From Kitasatospora sp. NA04385 (GTDB lineage Bacteria; Actinomycetota; Actinomycetes; Streptomycetales; Streptomycetaceae): 64,000 nucleotides of DNA. Shown here piece after piece: positions 46,139-54,396 of this stretch; positions within the stretch are counted from its first letter, which is position 1, and each line of letters opens with the position of its first letter. The stretch spans positions 5,594,501 through 5,658,500 of the forward strand of contig NZ_CP054919.1 in assembly GCF_013364235.1 (NCBI RefSeq), in the 5' to 3' direction. The notes beneath the pieces are model-generated. The model did no database searches. It was not told the DNA's origin and saw only the letters and a program-made list of their open reading frames with translations. Both the position numbers and the translations under genes were made by a program.

Positions 46139-47299
46139 GTGAGCACACTGGAACGCTGGACCCGGTGGCCCGCCGGCGACGTCCCGATCCGGGAGCGCAG
46201 CTCGTGGGCCCGGACCACGCTCTCCCTGTTCGGCCGGACCGCGATGCTGGCCGCCGTGCTGTTCGGCACCTTCGCCGAGCACCGCTACACCGGCTGGCGG
46301 GTGCTGCCGCCGATCGGCTGGATCGTCGCCGCGGCCGCCCTGTTCACCGGCTGGCACTACACCTGCCGGGCCCGGCGGCTGTGGCCGGTGCTCGGCTGCG
46401 CCGCCGGGCTGCTGGCCACCGCCGGACTGGCCCACGAGGGCGGGGCCGACACCCTGGCCTCGATGATCTGGTGCGGGCTGGCGGTGCTCGCGGTGATCCG
46501 GCTGCCGCTGGTCGCCGGGCTGCCCACCGCCGGTGCGGCGCTGGTCGGTTACGGCCTGGGGTCGGGCGACTCGCTGCTGGTGATGCTGACCGTCGCGGGC
46601 GGCATGGGCCTGCTCGGCTACCTGCTGCGGCTGGACAGCCAGGCCCGCTCCGCGCAGCGCGCCCTGCTCGCCCAGGAGCGGGCCGCGCAGGCCGCGCGGG
46701 CCGAGAGCGCGGCGCTCGCCGAACGGGCCAGGATCGCCCGGGAGATCCACGACGTGCTGGCGCACAGCCTCTCCGCGCAGCTGGTGCACCTGGAGGCGGC
46801 CCGGCTGATGCTGGACGCCGGGGCGGAGCGCTCCGAGGTCCGCGAACGGGTGGTCGCCGCCCGGCGGATGGCCCAGGACGGCCTGGCCGGGACCCGGCAG
46901 GCGCTGTCCGCGCTGCGCGGCGAGTTCGCCCCCGTCGCCGAGTTCCTGGCCGAGCTGGCCGCCGGGGCCGGGGCCGAGCTGACCGTGGACGGGGTGCCCC
47001 GGCCGCTGCCCGCCGAGGCCGGGCTGGCCGTGCGCCGGGTCGCCCAGGAGGCGCTGACCAACGCCCGCAAGCACGCGCCCGGCGGCCGGGTGGAGGTCCG
47101 GCTCGCCTACCGGGAGGGGGAGGTGGAGCTGCGGGTGCGCAACTCCGCCGCCCCGCGCGGGGCGCACCCGGTGCTCGGCGACAGCGGGAGCGGGTACGGT
47201 CTGCTCGGGATGCGCGAACGCGCGGAACTGCTCGGCGGCGAACTGCTGGCGGGCCCCGAGGACGGAGGGTGGCGCGTGCTGCTGCGGGTGCCGGCGTGA
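46139..47299 (+). CDS. Sensor histidine kinase (NarX/DesK-type HisKA_3)
   Basis: 386 residues. Four or five N-terminal membrane helices (about 20-160) without an obvious extracellular sensor. Dimerisation helix with phospho-acceptor H204 in AREIHDVLAHSLSAQL (HisKA_3 type), followed by HATPase motifs EALTNARKHAPGG (N box) and GSGYGLLGMRERAELLGG (G box). GTG at 46139 follows GAGAGGA. The stop overlaps the start of the response-regulator gene (GTGA), so the two form a cognate, coupled pair. The membrane-embedded sensor type suggests detection of an envelope signal. Confidence 0.92.
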   Translation: MSTLERWTRWPAGDVPIRERSSWARTTLSLFGRTAMLAAVLFGTFAEHRYTGWRVLPPIGWIVAAAALFTGWHYTCRARRLWPVLGCAAGLLATAGLAHEGGADTLASMIWCGLAVLAVIRLPLVAGLPTAGAALVGYGLGSGDSLLVMLTVAGGMGLLGYLLRLDSQARSAQRALLAQERAAQAARAESAALAERARIAREIHDVLAHSLSAQLVHLEAARLMLDAGAERSEVRERVVAARRMAQDGLAGTRQALSALRGEFAPVAEFLAELAAGAGAELTVDGVPRPLPAEAGLAVRRVAQEALTNARKHAPGGRVEVRLAYREGEVELRVRNSAAPRGAHPVLGDSGSGYGLLGMRERAELLGGELLAGPEDGGWRVLLRVPA

Positions 47300-48042
47300 C
47301 GGACGGACCGATCCGGGTGGTGGTCGCCGACGACCAGACCGTGGTGCGGGAGGGGATCGTGATGCTGCTCGGCCTGCTGCCGGGCATCACCGTGGTCGGC
47401 TCCGCGCCGGACGGCGAGGAGGCGCTGCGGCTGGTCGCCGAGCACGCCCCCGACGTGGTGCTGATGGACCTGCGGATGCCGCGCTGCGACGGGGTGGAGG
47501 CCACCCGCCGGATCCGCGCCGAGCACCCCGGCACCGAGGTGGTGGTGCTCACCACCTACGCCGACGACGACTCGCTGTTCTCCGCGCTGCAGGCCGGCGC
47601 GCGCGGCTTCCTCACCAAGGACGCCGGCGCGGAGGAGATCGCCCGCGCCGTCTCCGACGTCCGCTCGGGCGCGGCCGGGCTCTCCCCGCAGGTCCAACTG
47701 CGGCTGCTGGAGCGGCTGTCGGGCGCACCGCACCCCGGGGCGCCGGTCGCCGCCGCGGCGCAGTCGGCACCGCAGCCCGCGGCACCGGCCGCACCCCCGC
47801 CCCGACCTCGGCCCGGACCGGCCCAACGGCCGCCGCTGCCGGACGGGTTGACCCAGCGGGAGGCCGAGGTGCTGGCGCTGATCGCCGCCGGGCTGTCCAA
47901 CGCGGAGATCGCGGAAAGGTTGTTCGTCAGCCCCGCAACGGTGAAAACGCATATCAACAACCTTTTCGCCAAGACGGCGGTGCGGGATCGCGCGCAGGCC
48001 GTGGCGTACGCCTTCAAGCATGGAATTTCCGACGGTTCGTAG
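47296..48042 (+). CDS. NarL/LuxR-family response regulator
   Basis: 248 residues. Receiver domain with acidic pair DD (residues 11-12), phospho-acceptor D58 (VLMDLRMP), T87-like in VVVLTTYADDD, and K in FLTKDAG. A Pro/Ala-rich linker (about 143-180) joins it to a LuxR-type HTH (LTQREAEVLALIAAGLSNAEIAERLFVSPATVKTHINNLFAK). GTG at 47296 overlaps the kinase stop by 4 bp. The target genes are not shown; the neighbouring DUF485/symporter operon, 113 bp downstream in the same direction, is a reasonable candidate. Confidence 0.94.
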   Translation: MTDGPIRVVVADDQTVVREGIVMLLGLLPGITVVGSAPDGEEALRLVAEHAPDVVLMDLRMPRCDGVEATRRIRAEHPGTEVVVLTTYADDDSLFSALQAGARGFLTKDAGAEEIARAVSDVRSGAAGLSPQVQLRLLERLSGAPHPGAPVAAAAQSAPQPAAPAAPPPRPRPGPAQRPPLPDGLTQREAEVLALIAAGLSNAEIAERLFVSPATVKTHINNLFAKTAVRDRAQAVAYAFKHGISDGS

Positions 48043-48155
48043 GCCCACCCCCTGGTAGCTGGTTCGGGTGAACGTATCTGCACGGGTTTCGTGGTGTGGT
48101 TTGTGACGCTCCATCATGGTTCGGTCGTAGTGACCGAAATGGTGAGGTGTCGGCT

Positions 48156-48572
48156 GTGGCACAGCAGGAGAGAATCGACTGGTGGGCCGCGGCCGCCTCC
48201 CGGCCCCGGGCGGTGGCGCGGCGGCGGACCGCGGAGCCGGCGCCGCCGGAGGAGCGGGCCGGGCGGGAGGTCTACCGCAGCGTCCAGGACAGCGAGGCCT
48301 TCCGGGAGATCCGGCACGGCTACCGCTCGTTCGTGTTCCCGGCCAGCGCCGGGTTCCTGGCCTGGTACCTGCTGTTCGTCGCGGCCCAGGCGTTCGCGCC
48401 GGGCCTGATGAGCCGTCAGGTCGCCGGGCCGCTCAACCTGGCCTGGCTGCTCGGCCTCGGCCAGTTCGCCTCCACCTTCCTGCTCACCTGGCTCTACGCC
48501 CGCAACGCCCGCACCAAGCGCGACCGAGCCGCACTCGAACTGCGCTGGGACACCCAGGACCAACTGCGATGA
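48156..48572 (+). CDS. DUF485 membrane protein
   Basis: 138 residues. Two transmembrane helices (FPASAGFLAWYLLFVAAQAFA and LAWLLGLGQFASTFLLTWLYA) and the motif SVQDSEAFREIRHGYRSFVFP characterise DUF485, whose members are nearly always encoded just before acetate/solute:sodium symporters and probably act as accessory subunits. GTG at 48156 has GAGG 8 bases upstream; GTG at 48147 is in frame but its ribosome site would overlap it. It overlaps the following symporter by 4 bp (ATGA). Confidence 0.9.
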   Translation: MAQQERIDWWAAAASRPRAVARRRTAEPAPPEERAGREVYRSVQDSEAFREIRHGYRSFVFPASAGFLAWYLLFVAAQAFAPGLMSRQVAGPLNLAWLLGLGQFASTFLLTWLYARNARTKRDRAALELRWDTQDQLR

Positions 48573-50173
48573 CCCCACACCCCAGCCACGGCCTCGCGGT
48601 GGCGCTGTTCGCCGTCGTCGTCGCCGTCACCCTGACCATCACCGTCTGGGTCGGCCGCCGCGGCCACGCCGCGGAGGACTTCTACGCCGGCGGCCGCGAC
48701 TTCTCGCCGCTGCAGAACGGCTTCGCCCTCTCCGGCGACTACCTGTCGGCCGCCTCCTTCCTCGGCGTCACCGGCCTGATCGCGCTCTACGGCTACGACG
48801 GCGTGCTCTACAGCATCGGCTTCCTGGTCGCCTGGCTGGTCGTGCTGATGCTGGTCTCCGAACTCGTCCGCAACGCCGGCCGCTACACCCTGGCCGACGT
48901 GCTGGCGCTGCGGATGCGCCAGCGGCCGGTGCGCGCCGCGGCCGGCCTGGCCTCGATGGTCGTCACGCTGATGTACCTGATCGCGCAGATGGTCGGCGCG
49001 GGCAGCCTGGTCGCCCTGCTGCTCGGCACCGACAGCGGCGCCGCCAAGACCTGGACGATCGTCGGCGTCGGCGGCCTGATGATCGTCTACGTGACGGTCG
49101 GCGGGATGCGCGCCACCACCTGGATCCAGATCGTCAAGGCCTTCCTGCTGGTGGCCGGTTCGGTGCTGCTCACGGTGCTGGTGCTGGCCCGCTTCCACGG
49201 CGACCTCGGGGCGCTGATGCACTCCGCCGCGCAGCACAGCGGCGTCGGCGACAAGTACCTGCAGCCCGGCCTCAAGTACGGTGCCAGCCCGACCAGTCGG
49301 CTCGACTTCTTCAGCCTCGGCCTGGCGCTGGTGCTCGGCACCGCGGGCCTGCCGCACATCCTCAGCCGCTTCTACACCGTGCCCACGGCGCGGGCCGCCC
49401 GGCGCTCCACGATGTGGGCGATCGGCCTGATCGGCTGCTTCTACCTGATGGCGATCGTGCTCGGCCTCGGGGCCGGCGCGGTGGTCGGCGCCAAGGCGGT
49501 CAGGGCCGCGAACCCGGCCGGCAACACGGCCGTCCCGCTGCTCGCCCTGGACCTCGGCGGCGGCCCGGACTCCACCTGGGGCCTGCTGCTGTTCGCGGTG
49601 ATCTCCGCGATCGCCTTCGCCACCATCCTCGCCGTGGTGGCCGGCCTCACCCTGGCCTCCTCCGCGGCCTTCGCCCACGACCTGTACGCGCGGGCCTGGC
49701 GGCGCCCCGAGGAGCGGCAGGTCTCCGAGCGCGAGGAGGTGATCGCGGCCCGGATCTCCGCCGTGGTGATCGGCGGCCTGGCGATCGTGCTCAGCCTGTT
49801 CGCGCAGAAGCTGAACGTCGCCTTCCTGGTCGGCCTGGCCTTCGCAGTGGCCGCCTCGGCGAACCTGCCGACGCTGCTGTACTCGCTGTTCTGGAAGCGG
49901 TTCACCACCCGCGGCGCGGTCTGGTCGGTGTACGGCGGCCTCGTCCCGGCGGTGCTGCTGGTGCTGTTCTCGCCGGTGGTCTCCGGCACGAAGGCCTCCA
50001 TGCTGACCGGCGTCGACTTCCACTGGTTCCCGCTGGAGAACCCGGGCCTGGTCTCCATCCCGCTCGGCTTCCTGGCCGGCTGGCTGGGCACCGTCACCGA
50101 CCGGGAGCGCGCGGACGAGGACGGCTTCGCGGAGCTGGAGGTACGGGCCCTGACGGGCGCGGGGGCGGCCTAG
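48569..50173 (+). CDS. Sodium:solute symporter, ActP-like
   Basis: 534 residues with about 13 hydrophobic helices, SSS family. Typical features: AEDFYAGGRDFSPLQNGFALSGDYLSAASFLG at the start (substrate and sodium site), GLPHILSRFYTVP in the middle, and ANLPTLLYSLFWKRFTTRGA. These match acetate/monocarboxylate permeases (ActP, MctC). ATG at 48569 overlaps the DUF485 gene. Its stop TAG at 50171-50173 lies inside the 4-bp target duplication of the adjacent IS; the reading frame is preserved because the insertion duplicated CTAG. Confidence 0.9.
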   Translation: MTPHPSHGLAVALFAVVVAVTLTITVWVGRRGHAAEDFYAGGRDFSPLQNGFALSGDYLSAASFLGVTGLIALYGYDGVLYSIGFLVAWLVVLMLVSELVRNAGRYTLADVLALRMRQRPVRAAAGLASMVVTLMYLIAQMVGAGSLVALLLGTDSGAAKTWTIVGVGGLMIVYVTVGGMRATTWIQIVKAFLLVAGSVLLTVLVLARFHGDLGALMHSAAQHSGVGDKYLQPGLKYGASPTSRLDFFSLGLALVLGTAGLPHILSRFYTVPTARAARRSTMWAIGLIGCFYLMAIVLGLGAGAVVGAKAVRAANPAGNTAVPLLALDLGGGPDSTWGLLLFAVISAIAFATILAVVAGLTLASSAAFAHDLYARAWRRPEERQVSEREEVIAARISAVVIGGLAIVLSLFAQKLNVAFLVGLAFAVAASANLPTLLYSLFWKRFTTRGAVWSVYGGLVPAVLLVLFSPVVSGTKASMLTGVDFHWFPLENPGLVSIPLGFLAGWLGTVTDRERADEDGFAELEVRALTGAGAA

Positions 50174-51268
50174 GGCGCGTATTTGGTCGTGATCAAGCGG
50201 TGGCTCTGGTGAGGTCCTTGATCCAGATCATGGCGCCGCGAAGCTGGAGGCCGGCGAGGTAACTCTCGGGCTTCTTGTCGAACCGGGTGGCGATGCCCCG
50301 CCAGGCCTTCAGCTTGTTGATCAGGCGCTCGACGGTGTTCCGCTCTCTGTAGAGCTCGGCGTCATGGCTGACGGGACGACCGCCTCCGCTGCCCTTCTTC
50401 TTCCGGTTGGCGGCCTGGTCCCTCTTCTCCGGGATGACCGCTTTGATGTGGCGTTTGCGCAGGTAGGAGCGATTGCCGCGGGACGAGTAGGCCATGTCTC
50501 CGGCGACCGCGTCGGGTCGGGTGCGGGGGCGGCCGGCCGGCCCGCGAACCCGCATCTTCTTCAGCACGGGGATGAACTGCGGGCTGTCGGCGGCTTGCCC
50601 CTCGGTCAGAACGAGCACCAGCGGGCGGCACTTACGCTCGCCGACGACGTGGACCTTGCTGGTCTGACCGCCCCTGGACCGCCCGAGCAGGGCAGCCTTC
50701 AGCCGGAGCTTTCGCCTGCGCCGGACACGCCGCCGCTCGTCCTGCTCCGGGTCGTCTGTGGCGCCCTGCCCGTCTTGTCCCTCCGAGCTGCCCCCTTTTG
50801 GCGGGCCTTCTCCGCTTCCTCGGCGGCCTTCTCCAGATCGGCGAGCGTGTCGGGGTCCAGGTGTATCCCAGCGGCGTCATGGTGGGCCCGGACGGTGGTG
50901 GAGTCAACGCTGACCAGCGACAGGTCCACCTCACCCCGCTTGGCGGCCTCCGCGATCGCGCCTTCCAGCAGGGCCTCGAAGACGCCGGCGTCCCGCCATT
51001 GCCGGAACCGGTTGTGGACGGTCGACCAGGCGCCGAACTCCCTCGGCGTCTCACGCCACTGGCTGCCGGTCTTGAAGTGCCAGACCACGCCCTCGAACTG
51101 CCGGCGCAGTTGTTCGGGGTACGGGCCGTACTCGCCGATCGGCAGGTACGGCTCGATGAACTCCCACTCTGCATCTGATAGTTGCACTCGCGTCACGGAA
51201 CACGGTCTACCGGATCAGACCGCACCGCGAAGACAACTTCCCAGAATGATCACAACCAAATACGCGCC
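50174..51268. mobile_element. Intact IS5-family insertion sequence with CTAG duplication
   Basis: 1095 bp. The terminal inverted repeats (50174-50195 and 51247-51268) match at 21 of 22 bases, starting GGCGCGTATTTGGT. CTAG occurs on both flanks (50170-50173 and 51269-51272) as a target-site duplication. One transposase is encoded in two overlapping frames joined by a -1 slip at about 50792. All parts are intact, so the element could be active and arrived recently. Confidence 0.92.
50193..51196 (-). CDS. IS5-family transposase made by -1 frameshifting
   Basis: Two frames make one DDE transposase. The first begins at GTG 51196 (TRVQLSDAEWEFIEPYLP) and covers the HTH-like part and the first catalytic Asp region (LVSVDSTTVRAHHDAAG); alone it stops at 50699. 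The second frame holds GRSRGGQTSKVHVVGERKCRP, the second Asp in VAGDMAYSSRGNR and the C-terminal Y-R-E region (YRERNTVERLINKLKAWRGIATRFDK), ending at 50193. A slip of -1 on A AAG GGG (50798-50792, minus strand) joins the frames; the product would be about 334 residues. Confidence 0.88.
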
Positions 51269-51405
51269 CTAGGCCCGGCCGCCCCCCTTCCGGTTCCCCC
51301 CGGGCGGCCCGGCGGGAACCGGAAGAACGCGCCACGCCGCGCCTCCCGCCGCTGCCACTGCGGCGGGTGCTCCCTTAGAGTCGTGGGGGAGCGGGGGGAG
51401 AGACG

Positions 51406-51945
51406 ATGCGGCGGAAGGCACAGCGGGCGGACGGTGGCGACGCCCCGGACGTCCGCACCGGGCACGCGGGGGGACGGCCGGCCCGGCCGCGGTGCGTGCT
51501 GCTGCTGGAGGACGAGCCGCGGCCCGCGGCCCTGTCCCGGGCGCTGGTCGGCGAGGTGCTCGCCGAGCACTACGGGGCCCGCCGGCACGGGGCCGCCCCC
51601 GGCGGGGTCGGTCCGGCGGACGAAGTGGCCCTGCTGGTCTGCGAGCTGGTCGCGAACGCCGTGCGCCACGGCGGCGGCCCGGTGGAGATCGTCCTCGAAC
51701 CGGGGACCGACCGGCTGCGGATCGAGGTCGCCGACCGCACGGCGCTGCTGGCCCCGGTCGAGCGCCCGCACCGGCCGGACCTCCCGGGCGGCCACGGCCT
51801 GCGGATCGTCGCGGAGGTCGCCGACCGCTGGGGCACCGTCCCGCGCGGGGCGGGCAAAGCGGTCTGGATCGAGATCGACGCCGCCCGGCTGTCCGGCCCC
51901 GGCACCGCGCCCCGGCCGGGGTCAGTCGGCCCGGACCTCGCCTAG
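51406..51945 (+). CDS. RsbW-like ATP-binding kinase (anti-sigma type)
   Basis: 179 residues. A single HATPase_c_2 (GHKL) domain: N box ELVANAVRHGGGP, G1 LRIEVADRT, and G2 GGHGLRIVAEVADRWG. There is no HisKA domain, so this is a serine kinase of the RsbW/SpoIIAB type, which in streptomycetes binds either a sigma factor or a STAS antagonist. ATG at 51406 follows GGGGGGAGAGACG. It opens the signalling island and converges on the response regulator/phosphatase operon. Its natural partner may be the STAS protein encoded at 56799; the sigma factor is not in the window. Confidence 0.87.
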   Translation: MRRKAQRADGGDAPDVRTGHAGGRPARPRCVLLLEDEPRPAALSRALVGEVLAEHYGARRHGAAPGGVGPADEVALLVCELVANAVRHGGGPVEIVLEPGTDRLRIEVADRTALLAPVERPHRPDLPGGHGLRIVAEVADRWGTVPRGAGKAVWIEIDAARLSGPGTAPRPGSVGPDLA

Positions 51946-52341
51946 CCAGAAGTCGACGGTGTTCCCCAGGACGGTGCGGAACAGCTCGAAGTTCAGCGGC
52001 TTGAAGATGTAGCTGTCCGCCCCCGCCGCGTAGCAGGCGTCCACCTCGGCGGGAGCGGTGGAGGAGGTGAAGACCACCACCGGCAGCCCGGCCAGCTCCG
52101 GACGGGCCCGCAGCGCCGCGAGCAGGTCGTGGCCGCCGTAGCCGGGCAGGTTGAGGTCGAGCAGGACCAGCCGCGGCCGCTCGGCCGCCGGGTCGAGCAG
52201 CCGCTCCTGGACGGTCTCCGCCCGCTCGGCGAACTCCAGGCGCACCAGCGGGTGCGAGCGGCCCAGGGCCCGCGACATCGCCTCCACGTCCTCCTCGGAG
52301 TCCTCGACCACGAGCACGAGCCCTTCGGCCATCACCGTCAC
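51922..52341 (-). CDS. Single-domain response regulator, Rcp1-like
   Basis: 139 residues, receiver domain only: E13-D14 acidic pair, phospho-acceptor D62 (LVLLDLNLPGYGG), FTSS switch residues, and K in YIFKPLNFELF. It is most like the Rcp1 group, the usual phosphotransfer partners of phytochrome kinases. GTG at 52341 overlaps the stop of the preceding phosphatase gene (GTGA), giving strong support for the start and for coupling; its 3' end overlaps the converging kinase gene at 51922-51945. It has no output domain, so it must act by protein contact. Confidence 0.9.
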   Translation of the reverse strand: MTVMAEGLVLVVEDSEEDVEAMSRALGRSHPLVRLEFAERAETVQERLLDPAAERPRLVLLDLNLPGYGGHDLLAALRARPELAGLPVVVFTSSTAPAEVDACYAAGADSYIFKPLNFELFRTVLGNTVDFWLGEVRAD

Positions 52342-54188
52342 GCCACGTTCCCTTCTCCGTCGCCGCCCGGTCGCACTCCGGGCGCCACCCGCATCGCCAG
52401 CACCGCCATGTCGTCCGCCGAGCCCCGGCCGAAGCCGATCGCCGCCCGCGCCAGCCCGGTGACCACGCCCTCCGGCGGGAGCCCGGCCAGGCCGCCGAGG
52501 GCGGCGGCGAGCCGGTCCTCGAAGAACGCGCCGTCGGGCGAGCGGGACTCGGTGATCCCGTCGGTCAGCAGCACCGCGGTGTCCCCGGGGCGCAGCACGT
52601 CGGTGGACTCGGCCAGCTGGTAGTCGTCGAGCACGCCGAGCAGCAGCCCGCCGGTGCCGCCCAGCGGCGCGACCGTCCCGTCCGCGCGCAGCACCAGCGC
52701 CTGCGGGTGGCCGGCGTTGGCGATCCGGGCCTCGAAGGCGCCGTCCGCGGCCGGGGTCAGGGACAGCACCACGCCGGTGACGAACTTCCGCGAGTTCGCG
52801 GTCCGCAGCGCGCAGTTGAGCCGGGTCAGCGCCGCGGCGGGCGCGAGGTCGTCCTCCAGCAGCGTGCGCAGGGTGTGCCGGGCCAGGCCGGTGAGCGCGG
52901 CCGCCTCGGCCCCGCGGCCGCACACGTCGCCCACCAGGAGGGACAGCGAGCGCCGGCCGGGGACGGCGTCGTAGAAGTCGCCGCCGACCTCCAGGGCCGC
53001 GTCGCCGACCTCGTAGGCGGCGGCCAGTTCCACGCCGGGCACGGTGGGCAGGACGGCCGGCAGCAGGTGCTGCTGCAGCGACGCCACGTTCTGCCGCCGC
53101 TCCTCGTACAGCGTCGCGTTGTCGATCGCCAGCGCGGCCCGCAGCGCGAGGTCGGCCAGGAACAGCGGCGGCGGGACGCGGGCGGGCTCGCGCTCGTAGA
53201 CGAAGGTCACGGTGCCCAGCAGCCGGCCGCGGGCCCGCAGCGGGTTCACCGTGACCGCCCGGGCGGCCGCTCCGGAGGACGGGCCGAACGGCGTGCCCGC
53301 CAGTTCGTCACCGGTCAGGACGGTGCCCTCGCGCAGCGAGGACAGCTTCGACAGGAGGTCGTCCGTCCAGCCCAGGTCGCCGCCGGCGGCGGTGAACCGC
53401 CGCTGGACGCCAGCCGCCAGGTGCGCGGACGCGACCAGCACGAGCCCTTCGGGCCGGTGCAGGTGGACCAGACAGCCCTCGGCGATCGCGGGCACCGTCA
53501 TCCGGGCCACCCGCTGGAGGGTCTCCTCGACGTCCAGCGAGGCGTCCATCTGCAGCGAGGCCTCCGCGAGCAGCGCGTCCCGGGCCTGCAGCCGGGCGTT
53601 CGCCCGCTCCTGGACGATCCGGTCGTTGCAGGCGGCCACCACGTCGGACACCTGGGTGAGCCGGGTGCCGAGCCGCGGCGGGGCCGGTCGGCCCGCGGCC
53701 AGGCCGACGGACAGCACGGCCCAGCCGCCGTCCTCCAGCGGCAGCGGGCACTCGGTGATCCGCACCGCCCCGGCCGCCCGCCACGTCCCGTACTCGGGAC
53801 GGCCGCGCGCCTGCTCGGAACCCAGGGCGAACCGCCGGACCAGGCCGGGCTCCGGGGCCGGACGGCCCGCCCAGGCGTCCCCGGCGGGCAGCAGCAGCCG
53901 CTCCGGGACCTCCCCGGGGCGGGTGCTGGAACGCGTGTACAGGGCCGTGCCGGACGACGTGAACCTGGTTCCCGACACGACGGCCACGCCCGGCTGGTCC
54001 AGCAGCAGGTCGTACAGCTCGGCGGAGAGGTCCGTCACGTCGGTCGAGGTCTGGGCGGAGCGCCACAGCCGGTGCAGACCGGCCGTCCAGCCGCCGTCCG
54101 CCGCCCGTCCGGACGGGCGCGGCGCGGGAGCGGCGCCGCCCCGGGCGGCGCCGCCCGCCCGCCCGTCGGGAACCTGCTGGCTCGTCAC
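52338..54188 (-). CDS. GAF-domain PP2C (SpoIIE/RsbU-type) phosphatase
   Basis: 616 residues. A PAS- or GAF-like segment at the N terminus, a clearer GAF domain at about 200-340 (DASLDVEETLQRVARMTVPAIAEGCLVHL, ALAIDNATLYEERR), then a PP2C-type SpoIIE domain at about 370-605. Metal ligands: GGDFYDA, GDVCGRGAEAAAL, TDGITESRSPDG and ADDMAVLAMRV. Such enzymes dephosphorylate STAS-domain antagonists and so release a sigma factor. GTG at 54188 follows GGAGGGTAGAGGGGGAAC. Co-transcribed with the receiver gene and divergent from the phytochrome kinase. Confidence 0.92.
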   Translation of the reverse strand: MTSQQVPDGRAGGAARGGAAPAPRPSGRAADGGWTAGLHRLWRSAQTSTDVTDLSAELYDLLLDQPGVAVVSGTRFTSSGTALYTRSSTRPGEVPERLLLPAGDAWAGRPAPEPGLVRRFALGSEQARGRPEYGTWRAAGAVRITECPLPLEDGGWAVLSVGLAAGRPAPPRLGTRLTQVSDVVAACNDRIVQERANARLQARDALLAEASLQMDASLDVEETLQRVARMTVPAIAEGCLVHLHRPEGLVLVASAHLAAGVQRRFTAAGGDLGWTDDLLSKLSSLREGTVLTGDELAGTPFGPSSGAAARAVTVNPLRARGRLLGTVTFVYEREPARVPPPLFLADLALRAALAIDNATLYEERRQNVASLQQHLLPAVLPTVPGVELAAAYEVGDAALEVGGDFYDAVPGRRSLSLLVGDVCGRGAEAAALTGLARHTLRTLLEDDLAPAAALTRLNCALRTANSRKFVTGVVLSLTPAADGAFEARIANAGHPQALVLRADGTVAPLGGTGGLLLGVLDDYQLAESTDVLRPGDTAVLLTDGITESRSPDGAFFEDRLAAALGGLAGLPPEGVVTGLARAAIGFGRGSADDMAVLAMRVAPGVRPGGDGEGNVA

Positions 54189-54396
54189 GTTCCCCCTCTA
54201 CCCTCCCGGCCCGATCGCACGCGGTCGGGGGATCCGGCCGCGGCCTCCGCGCCCGTCTGCGGCGGAAGGTGCCTCGTCCGCCACGATAGCTCCGCGCCCC
54301 GCCCGCACCGGAACGCGCGCGGGAAGCACCCGGACAGGCCCTAGGGTGGGCCACGACCGCACGGCCGACCGGGCCGGACCGAGGACGGGGACCGCC

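Noticed and set aside
50193..51196. Two separate transposase fragments (pseudogene)
   Set aside because: Frames overlap at a good -1 slippery site, both ends of the IS are intact, and catalytic residues are all present, so it is better read as one frameshifted product.
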